Origin: Bacteroidota bacterium
GTDB lineage: Bacteria; Bacteroidota; Bacteroidia; AKYH767-A; 2013-40CM-41-45
Length of the DNA stretch: 64,000 bases
Reading direction: 5' to 3'
Assembly (NCBI GenBank): GCA_016708785.1
Contig: JADJFC010000002.1
Coordinates: 516,256 to 580,255 of the forward strand
The translations under genes were made by a program, and so were the position numbers. Shown here piece after piece: positions 29,123 through 38,328 of this stretch (its first letter is position 1; every line of letters starts with the position of its first letter). The notes below the pieces were generated by a model. The model had not been told where the DNA came from. It saw nothing but the letters and a program-made list of their open reading frames with translations, and made no database searches.

Positions 29123-29629
29123 ATGAAAACTAGAAAGAAACAAATAAAAGTTAAAGTTAAGGGTACTGAAATTTTGCCTAGCCAATTATCTGCGAAGCAA
29201 CAAAAGGAAGCTGATAAAGAGTTTTCAAATTTTCGCTTGAACCAGTTAGGTAAGATGACTGAAAAGGAAAAGGTTTATTCTCGAATTTTGCAAATAAAGT
29301 ACACGATGGAAGAATATTTTAAGAGCGATACTTATGATGCTAAATATTCATTTAGTCACTTTTTAAGAGAATATATACATTCTATTAACAAAAAAGATAA
29401 TGAATTCTCTAAAGAAATAAGTTTACATTTTACGCAGCTAAGTCGAATTCTAAATAATAAAGAAGAGCCCGGCAAAAAGATATTTGTTAGGTTAGAATTG
29501 CATTCTAATAATTGGATCCCTGCTTTATATTGGTATCGTGTTTTAGAAAAGAAAAGAGAATTGGAAATTATTAATGATAAAAGTTTGAGGTCGGCCGAAA
29601 AGAAGAGAGTAAAATCTGTAATTGCATAA
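29123..29629 (+). CDS. HTH-like protein, possible antitoxin of the GNAT-like gene
   Basis: This 168-residue basic protein has a charged N-terminal tail, a helical middle, and a segment FSHFLREYIHSINKKDNEFSKEI..TQLSRILNN. That spacing matches Xre-type helix-turn-helix domains (recognition helix near TQLSRILN). It ends SLRSAEKKRVKSVIA. It starts 4 bases after the GNAT-like gene. A DNA-binding protein paired with a small putative enzyme is the usual layout of type II toxin-antitoxin loci, though here the supposed toxin comes first. It is intact. Confidence 0.6.
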   Translation: MKTRKKQIKVKVKGTEILPSQLSAKQQKEADKEFSNFRLNQLGKMTEKEKVYSRILQIKYTMEEYFKSDTYDAKYSFSHFLREYIHSINKKDNEFSKEISLHFTQLSRILNNKEEPGKKIFVRLELHSNNWIPALYWYRVLEKKRELEIINDKSLRSAEKKRVKSVIA

Positions 29630-29673
29630 GAAATGTAGCATGGAAACAACATCCTTAAGGTGTAGCCTAGCTG

Positions 29674-29719
29674 ATAAAAGTTGGGGAAGTAGCCTGCGGA
29701 CTACATCCCCAACTTTTAT
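29674..29719. terminator. Bidirectional hairpin between convergent genes
   Basis: ataaaagttgggga (29674-29687) pairs perfectly over 14 bp with tccccaacttttat (29706-29719). The loop can fold further (gtagcc/ggactac). A T-rich tail appears in both directions. It separates the island from the T9SS metalloprotease. Confidence 0.8.
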
Positions 29720-29738
29720 AGTTATTCGTGATTATTTT

Positions 29739-32700
29739 TCACTGTTTCACAACCTTCCAAGTCTTCCTCCAATTCTCCCCTTTAATATTCACCAGATAAA
29801 TCCCGGCTGCCAAATCTGAAACTCTAACTTGTTTAATTAAAATTCCTGCCTTCACGAAAATATCCTGAACCAGAATTTGTCCTAGTGCATCCATAACCTG
29901 AACAGAGATTTTTTCTGTGCCTGCGAAATCAAAAGCAATGTTGAGCAACTCACTTGAGATCGGATTCGGATAGATACGAATTTGCTCTGTAGCAGAAATG
30001 TCGTTCACTCCAACCATAAATTGATAATACGATACTGAATGAATACAACCTGAGATTTGATCAGTGATCACTACCGTATAAAATCCGGTGTGATCCGGTG
30101 TAATAGTATTGGTAGTTCCACCAAATGGAACTCCATTGTAGGTCCACGAATAAAGATATTGTAGTCCTGTTGGTGTTGCAATCAGATCCGGCGCTGAATA
30201 ATTGATCTCCGGATTTATATCAGTCAAGTTCACGGGTATCGAAGTTGAATTGGTGCAACCTGAAGCATCTGTAATTGTTACACTATAAGTTCCTGCTGTA
30301 TCAACAGAGATGCATGATTGAGTTGTACTGTCATTCCACAAATAAGATGTGTAACCGGAAGTCGCACAAAGAATTCCAACTTCTCCCTGACATAGTTCCG
30401 TCTGACCTGCTATTAAAACAGGAGGTAAGCTATTGAAGACAACAACATGCGTGTCATTTCCAACACAACCTACTGCATCATGAATTGTAACAGAATAATT
30501 TCCGTTTGAATTCACGCTTATACATTCTGTGGTTTCTCCTGTATTCCATGTGTAGTCAACATAGCCGGATGGAACACAAAGTTCCAAAGGTACTCCCGGA
30601 CATGGTGCATGTGTTCCTGAGATCACCGTTGTTATACTTGAGGAGAAAGTTACAGGTAGAGAGCTACTTGCTGTACAACCATTGCCATCGGTAATTGTTA
30701 CCGTATATGTTCCTGAAGAATTTACATTGATACATCTGGTCGTATTTCCTGTTGACCATTGATATAATGCACTTCCTGTTGGTGCACATAATTGTCCAAC
30801 TGCACCCAGACATAATGAATTCGGTCCTGAGATAGTGGCATTCAATTGTGAGAAAATAGTAAGACCTTTTGATCCTGTCGCTGTACATCCATTTGCATTG
30901 GTAACAGTAACTGAATAAATTCCACTGGTGTTTGCGTTGATACAACGGGTCGTTTGTCCGTTTGACCAAAGATATTGATAGTTAGTTCCAGATGGTGCGC
31001 ACAACTGCGGATTGCTATTGTAACATGCAGTTGAAGGTCCTGTGATCGCTGCAGAGAATGCAGGATATGCTGTAAATACTTTTGATGCACTTCCTGTACA
31101 ACCTGATCCGTCAGTCACGGTTACTGTATAGGTGCCCGAAGTTGTTGGGCTAATACATTGTGCTGTTGATCCGTTTGACCATAAAGTTGTTCCTGCCGCT
31201 GAAGCACAAAGTTGTGCAGTTTGTCCGGGACAAACACCGGCAGGACCGGTAATAGTTAGGTTGAGACTTGCACCAACAGTCAACGTGTGACTTGCACTTC
31301 CTGTGCAACCATTTGCATCGGTTAGCTGAACGATATAAGTTCCATCAATAGATTTACTGATGCATTGTGTTGTTTCTCCACTTGACCAGAGGTAAGTAGT
31401 AAATCCGGAAGGAGCACATAATTGGGCTACTGATCCAAAGCAAACATTTGTCGGACCGGTTATAACTGCCGGCGTTATTGCATAACTTGAAAGTACATGA
31501 GAAGCTGTGCTTTTACATCCATTTCCTCCTGTTACTGTTACTACATAATTTCCTGAATCAACAACATTGATACAAGATATAGTAGCTCCATTCGACCATA
31601 AAAATGTTCCACCAGAAGTAACAGCACATAATTGTACGGTTGTTCCGGGACAAGCAATTGATGACCCGGTGATAGAAGCAGTAGGATTTGGTAGAATAGT
31701 TATAGAGTGAGACGAACTTGAGGTACATCCATTGGCATCTGTTCCTGTTACAATGTATGAGCCTGTGGTCAATGGCGCTAAGCATTGAGTAGTTTCACCC
31801 GACGACCAGGCATATGATGAATAACCACCTGCTGCACATAACTGCGGAAATGAATTTGCGCAACCTGATGCAGGTCCTGTGACTGACATTGCAGCTGCAG
31901 TATTTACTGTTACTGCTTTCGAATTTGTTGCCGTACATCCGCCGGCATCCGAAACACTGACAGTATATGTTCCGGTTGAAGCAGGAGAGATGCATTGAGT
32001 AGTCGCACCATTGGACCATAAGTATGTACTAAAGCCGGCATCACCACAAATCTGTGTGCCACTTCCGGAACACATTGTTGCCGGACCGGTTATAGCAACT
32101 GAAATGCTACTTCCAAATGTAACAGTATGTGAATCGGACGATGTACATCCATTGGCATCTGTAATCGTAACTGTATATGAATTTGTGCTCGCTGAATTGA
32201 TGCATTGAGTAGTTGCGCCGGTTGACCATAGGTATGAAGATGAACCTGCATTACCACAGATCTGCACTGTATTTCCTGTACATCCTGTTGTTGGTCCTGT
32301 TATAAGAGCAGTTGGATTTGTATTAACTGTGATCGTATGACTATCTGTTGCTGTACATCCGATTGCATCAGAAACTGTAACTGTATATGATCCGCTGGAT
32401 GCTGGATTAATACATTGTGTTGTTGCTTGTTGACCAAAAATAGGCTGATGCGCCAACTGTTGCACACAATTGCGGATTGGTTGATGCACAGGCTGTCGTT
32501 GGTCCGGTAATAGTTGTAGTAAGATTACAAGGATCAGTTGCACAAATACTGAATGCACCAAAATCATCATTGCCAACATCCCACATTCTGATCCATACTG
32601 TCGCACCCGGAGTTAATCCGGAAACGATCTGAGCATATGGCATTGATGGTGTTGTTGAATTGCCTCCTGCATAGCAATTAAATAGTGTCAAGGAAGAGCA

Positions 32701-34257
32701 AGTTCCTGTATAAACAGCCATTCCCATATCGGTTAGATCTCCTGCAAAAGAATTAATGTATAATTTTCCTGAAGCGGGAACTACTGCAGAGAACCATACA
32801 TCACCATCACCATTGCCGTCACACAAAGTTGCCGGAACTGTAGAATTAGTTGCTCCTGTGTTATTTGATACAGTTGCACTACAAGAAGTACCAACGGTAA
32901 GAACGGTTGCTGAACAAGGATCATCATTTGCAATTCCCGGTGCACTGCAAGGTGTTAGACAAGAAGAGGTATTAATTCTACTTAGAATGAGTGCCAGCGG
33001 TTGTGGTCCAAATCCGAGAGCCAGATTTATTCCATTCCCACCTGAAAGATGGCAATAGCTCATGATGGTTCCTTTAACAGGTATTACGGCCTGAGCACAC
33101 CCGCCCGGACTGGAAGGATAACCTGAGGCTGGGCCGCAACCGTCAATTGCTGTGTTGTTTCCATTCCAAACACAATCATGCGTATGCTCTGATCCAAAAT
33201 TGTGGCCTTGTTCATGAGAAACAACTTCAACTGTCCAGGAATACGTTGGTACACTGTTGTAATTTGCACTGATGCCGCTGTAGCCCATTCTGTAACTTGT
33301 GGAACCATCACAAAGTACATCGAGCCATGCAACACCACCGCCACCTCCGTAGCCAATAAGATGTGCAAGATCTCCTGTGAATGAAGTTCTGTTTGTTCCA
33401 AATTGATCGAGGTAATCTCCAGACGATGGTCCGATGTATGGGTCAACCGTATTCCAGATAAAAAGCGACTCCAGATTTACAGTGATTCCATCATTATTAT
33501 ACAATGTCGAAACCTGATTGAATAGTCCGTTGATATATGTACTAACGAGGCCGATCGACCCTTTGTCTGTATAAATATCCTGATCAGTTTCCCAAGACAA
33601 GTTTGCACAATTAACCGAAGAAGTATTATTATTACCACCAATGCGATTATTATTTTTTAATTTTTTAATGTCCTCAGTTGTCCCACAAACAAATGGATTA
33701 GTTGCAGTAAGATCTTTATCATTGTAAAAGATATGAGTGTTCTGATTGTCATTTTTTAATTTACCTAAATTAAAATTTCCACGTTCATCGCAGATCAATC
33801 CCATGACTTCATTTTCATAAATAGAAATTGCTGCAAATGAATTGTTCTTGTTTTCGATCATACCGCGATAGTTTACCGCTTTAGCAGGAACTGCTATCGA
33901 ATTATCACTTACGGTGATTTTAAAATTTGATGTATAAATTTCTTTCTCGTAAAGCAAAACGGTAATTGTTCCATTGGAATTTGGATCAGGCAGTTTTAGT
34001 CGAAGAAACTTTGGTTTTTCGGCAACGATCTTTTTCAGTTGAGTTTCCGTAGGCTTCAATAGTTTGAAGGCTGAGACCGTGTTGTTCAACTCCAGTGATA
34101 CAGATTGTACGCTTGAGAAAATCGATTGATCAGCTTTTTGGAATTTATTTTGTCCCGAATACTGATTGACCAATTTAGAGATCTCACCGCTTCTGGCAGT
34201 AAAGCCAGATGCAATTAGAAAAATGAATAGTAGAGCTTTTAGGTGTGTTTTAATCAT
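29739..34257 (-). CDS. T9SS-sorted reprolysin-like metalloprotease with about 11 Ig-like repeats (one frameshift near 32427)
   Basis: The merged protein is about 1,506 residues. It starts with a signal peptide (MIKTHLKALLFIFLIASGF) and a propeptide-like region. A zinc metalloprotease domain with SHEQGHNFGSEHTHDC matches HExxHxxGxxH, and a Met-turn candidate is TIMSYC. A jelly-roll-like segment and about 11 Ig-like repeats of about 70 residues follow (TGP..C.G..QLCA, YLWS.G.TTQCI, GTYTVTVTDANGC), then the T9SS domain (YPNPIS). The frame changes at WST..ATTQCINP, where two bases seem missing. The ATG at 34257 is preferred over an in-frame ATG at 34404 because it begins the signal peptide and follows a -7 element. 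It is probably a secreted protease. Confidence 0.9.
30200..32510 (-). repeat. Ig-like coding repeats, about 210 bp per unit, about 11 units
   Basis: Repeats of about 70 residues with QLCA, WS.G.TT.CI and DxxGC positions occur through the middle of the metalloprotease gene. A degenerate twelfth unit lies before the sorting domain. They differ from the 80-residue units at 1-4150. Confidence 0.85.
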
Positions 34258-34307
34258 TGGTTTTATTGTGGTTAAACGACGTGGGAGAGTCGTGGAATTA
34301 TAGGCTA

Positions 34308-34315
34308 CAAAGTTA
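34308..34315 (-). promoter_or_regulatory. -7 promoter element for the T9SS metalloprotease
   Basis: Read on the minus strand this is TAACTTTG, an exact TAnnTTTG match, 51 bases before the ATG at 34257. It lies inside the longer open frame and so argues for the downstream start. A small acgac/gtcgt hairpin lies in the leader. Confidence 0.5.
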
Positions 34316-34363
34316 AAATTGTTAAGCGATAAATGAAAGGTTATTCGAATCAGTTTCCCCCAA

Positions 34364-34391
34364 ATAAAAAGGCCTTTCCGAAGAAAGGCCC
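34364..34391 (-). terminator. Terminator after yqgE
   Basis: On the minus strand, ggccttt-cttcgg-aaaggcc is followed by a T-rich run (A-rich at plus 34364-34370). Confidence 0.8.
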
Positions 34392-34430
34392 CTGTCATAA
34401 ACAAACGTTAATTATATGTCTTTTTGAGTC

Positions 34431-34999
34431 TTAATTCAGGCTCGGATCATCCGGAAAATTGGCCAGGATAGCATATTGGCTTCCCATCGTTTTCAGGACT
34501 TCGCCCCATAACTCTTCAGGGTGTTCAGAAAATGCAAAGTCTTTCTGACAATTAGAGATCAACCATGTATGCCCTTTTAATTCTTCTGTCAACTGTTGAG
34601 GTTCCCAACCACTATACCCTGCAAAAAATCGAATGTCATTCTTGGTCACTTGATGGGTGTCGATCAGAAGTTTTAACATCTCCAAATCCCCACCCCAGAA
34701 AATTCCGGGTAAGATCTCCTTACTACCTTCCAATTTTTGACCAAGAGTATGCAGAAAGTGAATAGTGTCTGTTTGAACAGGACCGCCAAAATAGAGCGGT
34801 GCATCAAAAGGAGGGAAGTCTTCCAATGCATCATTCAGATGCATGTCTGTTGGCTTGTTAAGTATAAATCCAACGGTGCCTTCTTCACTATGTTCACCAA
34901 GAAGAATGACCGCTCTTTTAAAATATGAATCCAATAAAATGGTTCAGAGATTAATATTCTGCCAACTTCCGGATCTAGATGTACTGCTTTTCGTCTCAT
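34431..34999 (-). CDS. YqgE/AlgH family protein (one frameshift near 34943)
   Basis: The main frame (34431-34934) reads SYFKRAVILLGEHSEEGTVG, then FILNKPTD, then YFGGPVQ, then FFAGYSGWEPQQL, all typical of YqgE/AlgH. The N-terminus lies upstream in another frame: MRRKAVHLDPEVGRILISEPF, starting at ATG 34999. Adding one T at about 34943 gives ISEPFLLDSYFKR and a normal length near 189 residues. The family's biochemical role is not settled; it is a small cytoplasmic alpha/beta protein linked in some bacteria to transcriptional control. The missing T is probably a consensus error. Confidence 0.9.
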
Positions 35000-35263
35000 G
35001 TGTTTGTATTTAAGTAAGCAATTAGTGTGGGTTAATTGATTCCGGTCAGATTGTCGTCGCAGAACATGATCTATTTTACCCCTATTTAGTCGTGGTGTTC
35101 AGACAGAAACTCCGGAAAACTTACAAACATGAATCCAAAAACCGGGATTTCTGTCAAAAGGATAGATTTCTAAAAAGGCTGGAATTGGCTTAAAATCAAA
35201 GCGTGTTTAGGTTTTTCGCCCATTTATTGGTGTTTAGAAGTCAATCGTCACCGTTTCTCTCCA

Positions 35264-35271
35264 TATTTTTG
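35264..35271 (+). promoter_or_regulatory. -7 promoter element for pdxH
   Basis: TATTTTTG matches TAnnTTTG. A transcript starting about 7 bases downstream would miss the ATG at 35274 but include the ATG at 35292, which decides the start codon. Confidence 0.5.
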
Positions 35272-35291
35272 CGATGTTTGTACTTGCTATT

Positions 35292-35945
35292 ATGAAAAAA
35301 CTAAAAGACGAAATATTCAACTTACGGGTTGATTTTGCTATTGGATCTCTTGATGAGAAAATGATCAGTTCTGACCCTTTTCGGCAGTTCAATAAATGGA
35401 TGGAAAATGCTCTTGCCGCAAAGGTACTTGAACCTACTGCTATGACGCTGTCAACGGCTACGAAAAAAGGTATCGTTGGCTCGCGTATAGTTCTACTTCG
35501 TGACTTGGATAAAAAAGGATTTAACTTCTTTACGAATTATAACAGTGCAAAAGGTCGGGAGATGAAAGAGAATAAGAACGTTTCTTTGAATTTCTTTTGG
35601 CCGGAATTGCAACGACAAGTACGTATTACGGGTGTCATTGAAAAGTTGCCTGAAAAAGCCTCGGAAAAATATTTCGCTTCGCGACCTCGCGAAAGCCAGA
35701 TAGGTGCATGGGCCTCTAATCAAAGCGAAGTTTTAACCAATCGCCAGGAACTGGAAAGTAGAGTGGAAAAACTCTTCATTGAATTTGATGGAAAAAAAGT
35801 ACCTCGTCCAAAACATTGGGGCGGATACCGTGTTAAACCTACACAAATAGAATTCTGGCAAGGTAGACAAAGCCGACTTCATGATCGATTTCTCTTCAAA
35901 AAGTCACGAACCGGAAAATGGACAATGTCACGACTAAACCCTTGA
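35292..35945 (+). CDS. pdxH: Pyridoxamine 5'-phosphate oxidase
   Basis: This protein of about 217 residues has the FMN-binding split-barrel pattern of PdxH: DPFRQFNKWM, then AMTLSTATKKGIVGSRIVLLR, then GFNFFTNYNSAKGREM, and the C-terminal signature RPKHWGGYRVKPTQIEFWQG. It ends with DRFLF and RLNP. It oxidises pyridoxine or pyridoxamine 5'-phosphate to PLP with FMN and oxygen. The start at 35292 (MKKLKDEI) is chosen over 35274 because of the promoter position and family length. A strong hairpin follows. Confidence 0.95.
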   Translation: MKKLKDEIFNLRVDFAIGSLDEKMISSDPFRQFNKWMENALAAKVLEPTAMTLSTATKKGIVGSRIVLLRDLDKKGFNFFTNYNSAKGREMKENKNVSLNFFWPELQRQVRITGVIEKLPEKASEKYFASRPRESQIGAWASNQSEVLTNRQELESRVEKLFIEFDGKKVPRPKHWGGYRVKPTQIEFWQGRQSRLHDRFLFKKSRTGKWTMSRLNP

Positions 35946-35949
35946 TTAA

Positions 35950-35991
35950 ATTAATAATGAATCCCGATAGCAATCGGGATTCATTATTAAT
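35950..35991 (+). terminator. Hairpin after pdxH
   Basis: A perfect 19-bp stem (35950-35968 with 35973-35991, core aatcccgat/atcgggatt) has a 4-nt loop agca. No long T run follows, but its position 5 bases after the stop codon supports termination or 3'-end protection. Confidence 0.7.
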
Positions 35992-36056
35992 AGTTAATTA
36001 AAATTTACCGAAGCCTTTTCCGTCTACCTATAAGTAACCAATTCCCAAAAAGTTTT

Positions 36057-37310
36057 ATGTCCATCCGTATCCTTATTTTTGCTGTTATATTATTTCTAAT
36101 TGACCTTTACGTCTTTCAGGGAGTAAAATTGTTGATTCAGAATAAAAGTGTCATTACCCAAAGGATTGTTTTTTGGGTGTATTGGTCTATAACGGCATTG
36201 ACAATCTTTACCATTTTCCTTGGACAATGGATTGATTGGCATACCTGGCCCAAAGCATTACGGGTCTATATATTTGCAATGATCTTTATTGTCAGTCTTT
36301 CGAAGATCATTGTTACTATATTTATGTTGTTGGACGATGTCATTCGCTTGTTCCGTTTTGCATTTGGTTGGATCGCTATAAAATTCTCTTCATCATATGA
36401 AGCGAGTGAAAGTTTCAGAGTGTCACGCCTTGATTTTCTGGTGAAGACCGGATTTATCCTTAGTGCAATTCCGTTTTTCTCATTGATCTACGGAATGGTG
36501 AAAGGCGCTTACAACTATCAGATCCATCGAAGAAATATTGCTTTTAAAGATCTTCCTGAACCTTTCCACGGAATGAAGATCGTTCAGATCTCTGATCTGC
36601 ATACAGGAAGTTTTAATACAACTGAACATCTTGCTAAAGCTGTTGAATTGATCATGAATGAAAAACCGGATGTGATCTTTTTTACCGGTGATCTGGTGAA
36701 TGATATTCATACAGAAGCTCTACCGTTCAAAGAAATATTCCAAAGATTATCTGCTCCGCATGGTGTGTTTTCCATTCTTGGAAATCATGATTATGGCGAT
36801 TACTATAATTGGCCAAACATTGAAAGTAAAAATGAAAACCTTGAAAAACTAAAAGCATTTCATGGTGAAGTAGGATGGACACTTATGTTGAATGAACATA
36901 CCTACCTTGAAAAGGATGGAGCAAAGATCGGTTTGATCGGAGTGGAAAATTATTCGGGCAAGAAAAATTTCTCTCGTTATGGCGATATGCAAAAAGCAAC
37001 GGAAAATTATGAAGTGCAAGGTGTGAATATTCTTCTTTCACATGATCCATCACATTGGAATACGCAGATCACAAATGAATATCGGTATGTCGATCTTACT
37101 TTGTCCGGACATACTCACGGAATGCAATTCGGTATTGAGATCCCCGGCTTCAAATGGAGCCCTGTTCAATACATGTATAAACAATGGGCTGACCTTTATG
37201 AACAGGAACATCAGAAATTATATGTGAACAGAGGTTTAGGTTTTCTCGGATATCCGGGCAGAGTTGGTATCTTGCCGGAAATTTCCGTTTTCAATTTAAC
37301 CAAAGCCTGA
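36057..37310 (+). CDS. Membrane-anchored metallophosphoesterase
   Basis: The 417-residue protein has about four N-terminal hydrophobic segments (residues 1-145, for example ILIFAVILFLIDLYVF and VYIFAMIFIVSLSKI). A calcineurin-like phosphoesterase domain follows, with the metal motifs in order: QISDLHTGSF, FFTGDLVND, LGNHDYGDYY, LLSHDPSHW and SGHTHGMQFG. The order of metal ligands is complete, so an active enzyme is expected. Relatives act on phospholipids or UDP-diacylglucosamine-like substrates, but the substrate is not evident here. The gene is 2 bases upstream of the SpoU methyltransferase gene, likely one operon. Confidence 0.9.
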   Translation: MSIRILIFAVILFLIDLYVFQGVKLLIQNKSVITQRIVFWVYWSITALTIFTIFLGQWIDWHTWPKALRVYIFAMIFIVSLSKIIVTIFMLLDDVIRLFRFAFGWIAIKFSSSYEASESFRVSRLDFLVKTGFILSAIPFFSLIYGMVKGAYNYQIHRRNIAFKDLPEPFHGMKIVQISDLHTGSFNTTEHLAKAVELIMNEKPDVIFFTGDLVNDIHTEALPFKEIFQRLSAPHGVFSILGNHDYGDYYNWPNIESKNENLEKLKAFHGEVGWTLMLNEHTYLEKDGAKIGLIGVENYSGKKNFSRYGDMQKATENYEVQGVNILLSHDPSHWNTQITNEYRYVDLTLSGHTHGMQFGIEIPGFKWSPVQYMYKQWADLYEQEHQKLYVNRGLGFLGYPGRVGILPEISVFNLTKA

Positions 37311-37311
37311 A

Positions 37312-38067
37312 ATGCTCTCTAAGAATCGTATCAAAGAAGTAACTGCTCTTCACAATAAAAAATTCCGTAATCTGGAAAATGTCTTTATTGTAGAAGGTGA
37401 AAAGGTGGTCGGTGATCTTTTGCTTTCAGGCTGGAAAGTGCTCACCATATTTGCTACGCCTGACTATATCAATCGTAATCGCTTATCAGGGGAAATTTCT
37501 TGTGAAGTTTGTACAGAGGATGAGATGTCGAAGATCACTGCTCTCACAACAGCTTCTCCTGTCCTCGCAGTTGTGGAAATGCCACCAACAGATGTCGAAG
37601 TGAATATGCAGAGTGGTTTGAAATTAGTTTTAGATAATGTGAAAGATCCAGGAAATTTCGGTGCACTTTGTAGAATTGCAGATTGGTTTGGAATCGATGA
37701 AATAATTTGTTCGAATGATTCTGTCGATTGCTTCAATCCAAAAGTTGTTCAGAGCTCAATGGGTTCGCTTTTTCATTTGAAAGTTGTGTATAAAGACCTC
37801 ACTGAATTATTCAGAGATAACCTTGCACAGAATAAATTGCCGGTCTATGGTACACTGATGGATGGCGAAAATATTTTTACTGCCGAACTTTCTCAATCCG
37901 GATTTATCGTTTTAGGAAATGAATCAAATGGTATTTCACTTGAAGTAGAAAAGTACATCACAAAAGCGCTTACGATTCCAATTTTTTCCAATGCCAAAAA
38001 TGGCTTGCCGGATTCGTTGAATGTTTCTGTGGCGGCGGGGATTGTGTGTGCGCAATTCCGAAAGTGA
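37312..38067 (+). CDS. TrmH/SpoU-family RNA 2'-O-methyltransferase
   Basis: The 251-residue protein has an N-terminal substrate-binding region (FRNLENVFIVEGEKVV). The SPOUT domain carries the three knot motifs: LDNVKDPGNFGALCRIADWFG, then FIVLGNESNGIS, then TIPIFSNAKNGLPDSLNVSVAAGI. It uses SAM to methylate a ribose 2'-OH in rRNA or tRNA; RlmB-like proteins are the nearest group by pattern. It lies 2 bases after the metallophosphoesterase gene. A very long hairpin begins 18 bases after its stop. Confidence 0.92.
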   Translation: MLSKNRIKEVTALHNKKFRNLENVFIVEGEKVVGDLLLSGWKVLTIFATPDYINRNRLSGEISCEVCTEDEMSKITALTTASPVLAVVEMPPTDVEVNMQSGLKLVLDNVKDPGNFGALCRIADWFGIDEIICSNDSVDCFNPKVVQSSMGSLFHLKVVYKDLTELFRDNLAQNKLPVYGTLMDGENIFTAELSQSGFIVLGNESNGISLEVEKYITKALTIPIFSNAKNGLPDSLNVSVAAGIVCAQFRK

Positions 38068-38084
38068 TAAATCAAAAAAGTATC

Positions 38085-38190
38085 TCTGCGGATTTTCTGC
38101 GTACTCTGCGTAAATCTGCGGGAAATAATTCACGCAGTATTTTTCTCCCGCAGATTTACGCAGAGTACGCAGAAAATCCGCAGATTTTTT
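38085..38190. terminator. 39-bp-stem hairpin built from CTGCG repeats
   Basis: Bases 38085-38123 are the exact reverse complement of 38146-38184, with a 22-nt loop and a T run at 38185-38190. Within the arm, ctgcg recurs four times at about 10-12-base spacing. It lies between a plus-strand gene and a convergent minus-strand gene. A second, imperfect inverted repeat (agtttgagt/actcaaact) lies at about 38243-38307. Confidence 0.85.
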
Positions 38191-38328
38191 ATTAATCTTT
38201 AAAGGAAGATGATTGAGTTAAATAGATTTTTGTAAATGTTGGAGTTTGAGTTTGTGGTGTGAAGTGTGGGGAGTTACTTGCTACACACTCCACACTCCAA
38301 CTCAAACTGAACAAACCATCCAATAAAA

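Noticed and set aside
32011..32208. Plus-strand open frames inside the T9SS repeat genes.
   Set aside because: They are antisense shadows of repetitive coding sequence, recurring with the repeat period and lacking domains.
34258..34404. N-terminal extension of the T9SS metalloprotease to the ATG at 34404.
   Set aside because: The extension covers a promoter-like box and leaves the signal peptide internal; the ATG at 34257 fits better.
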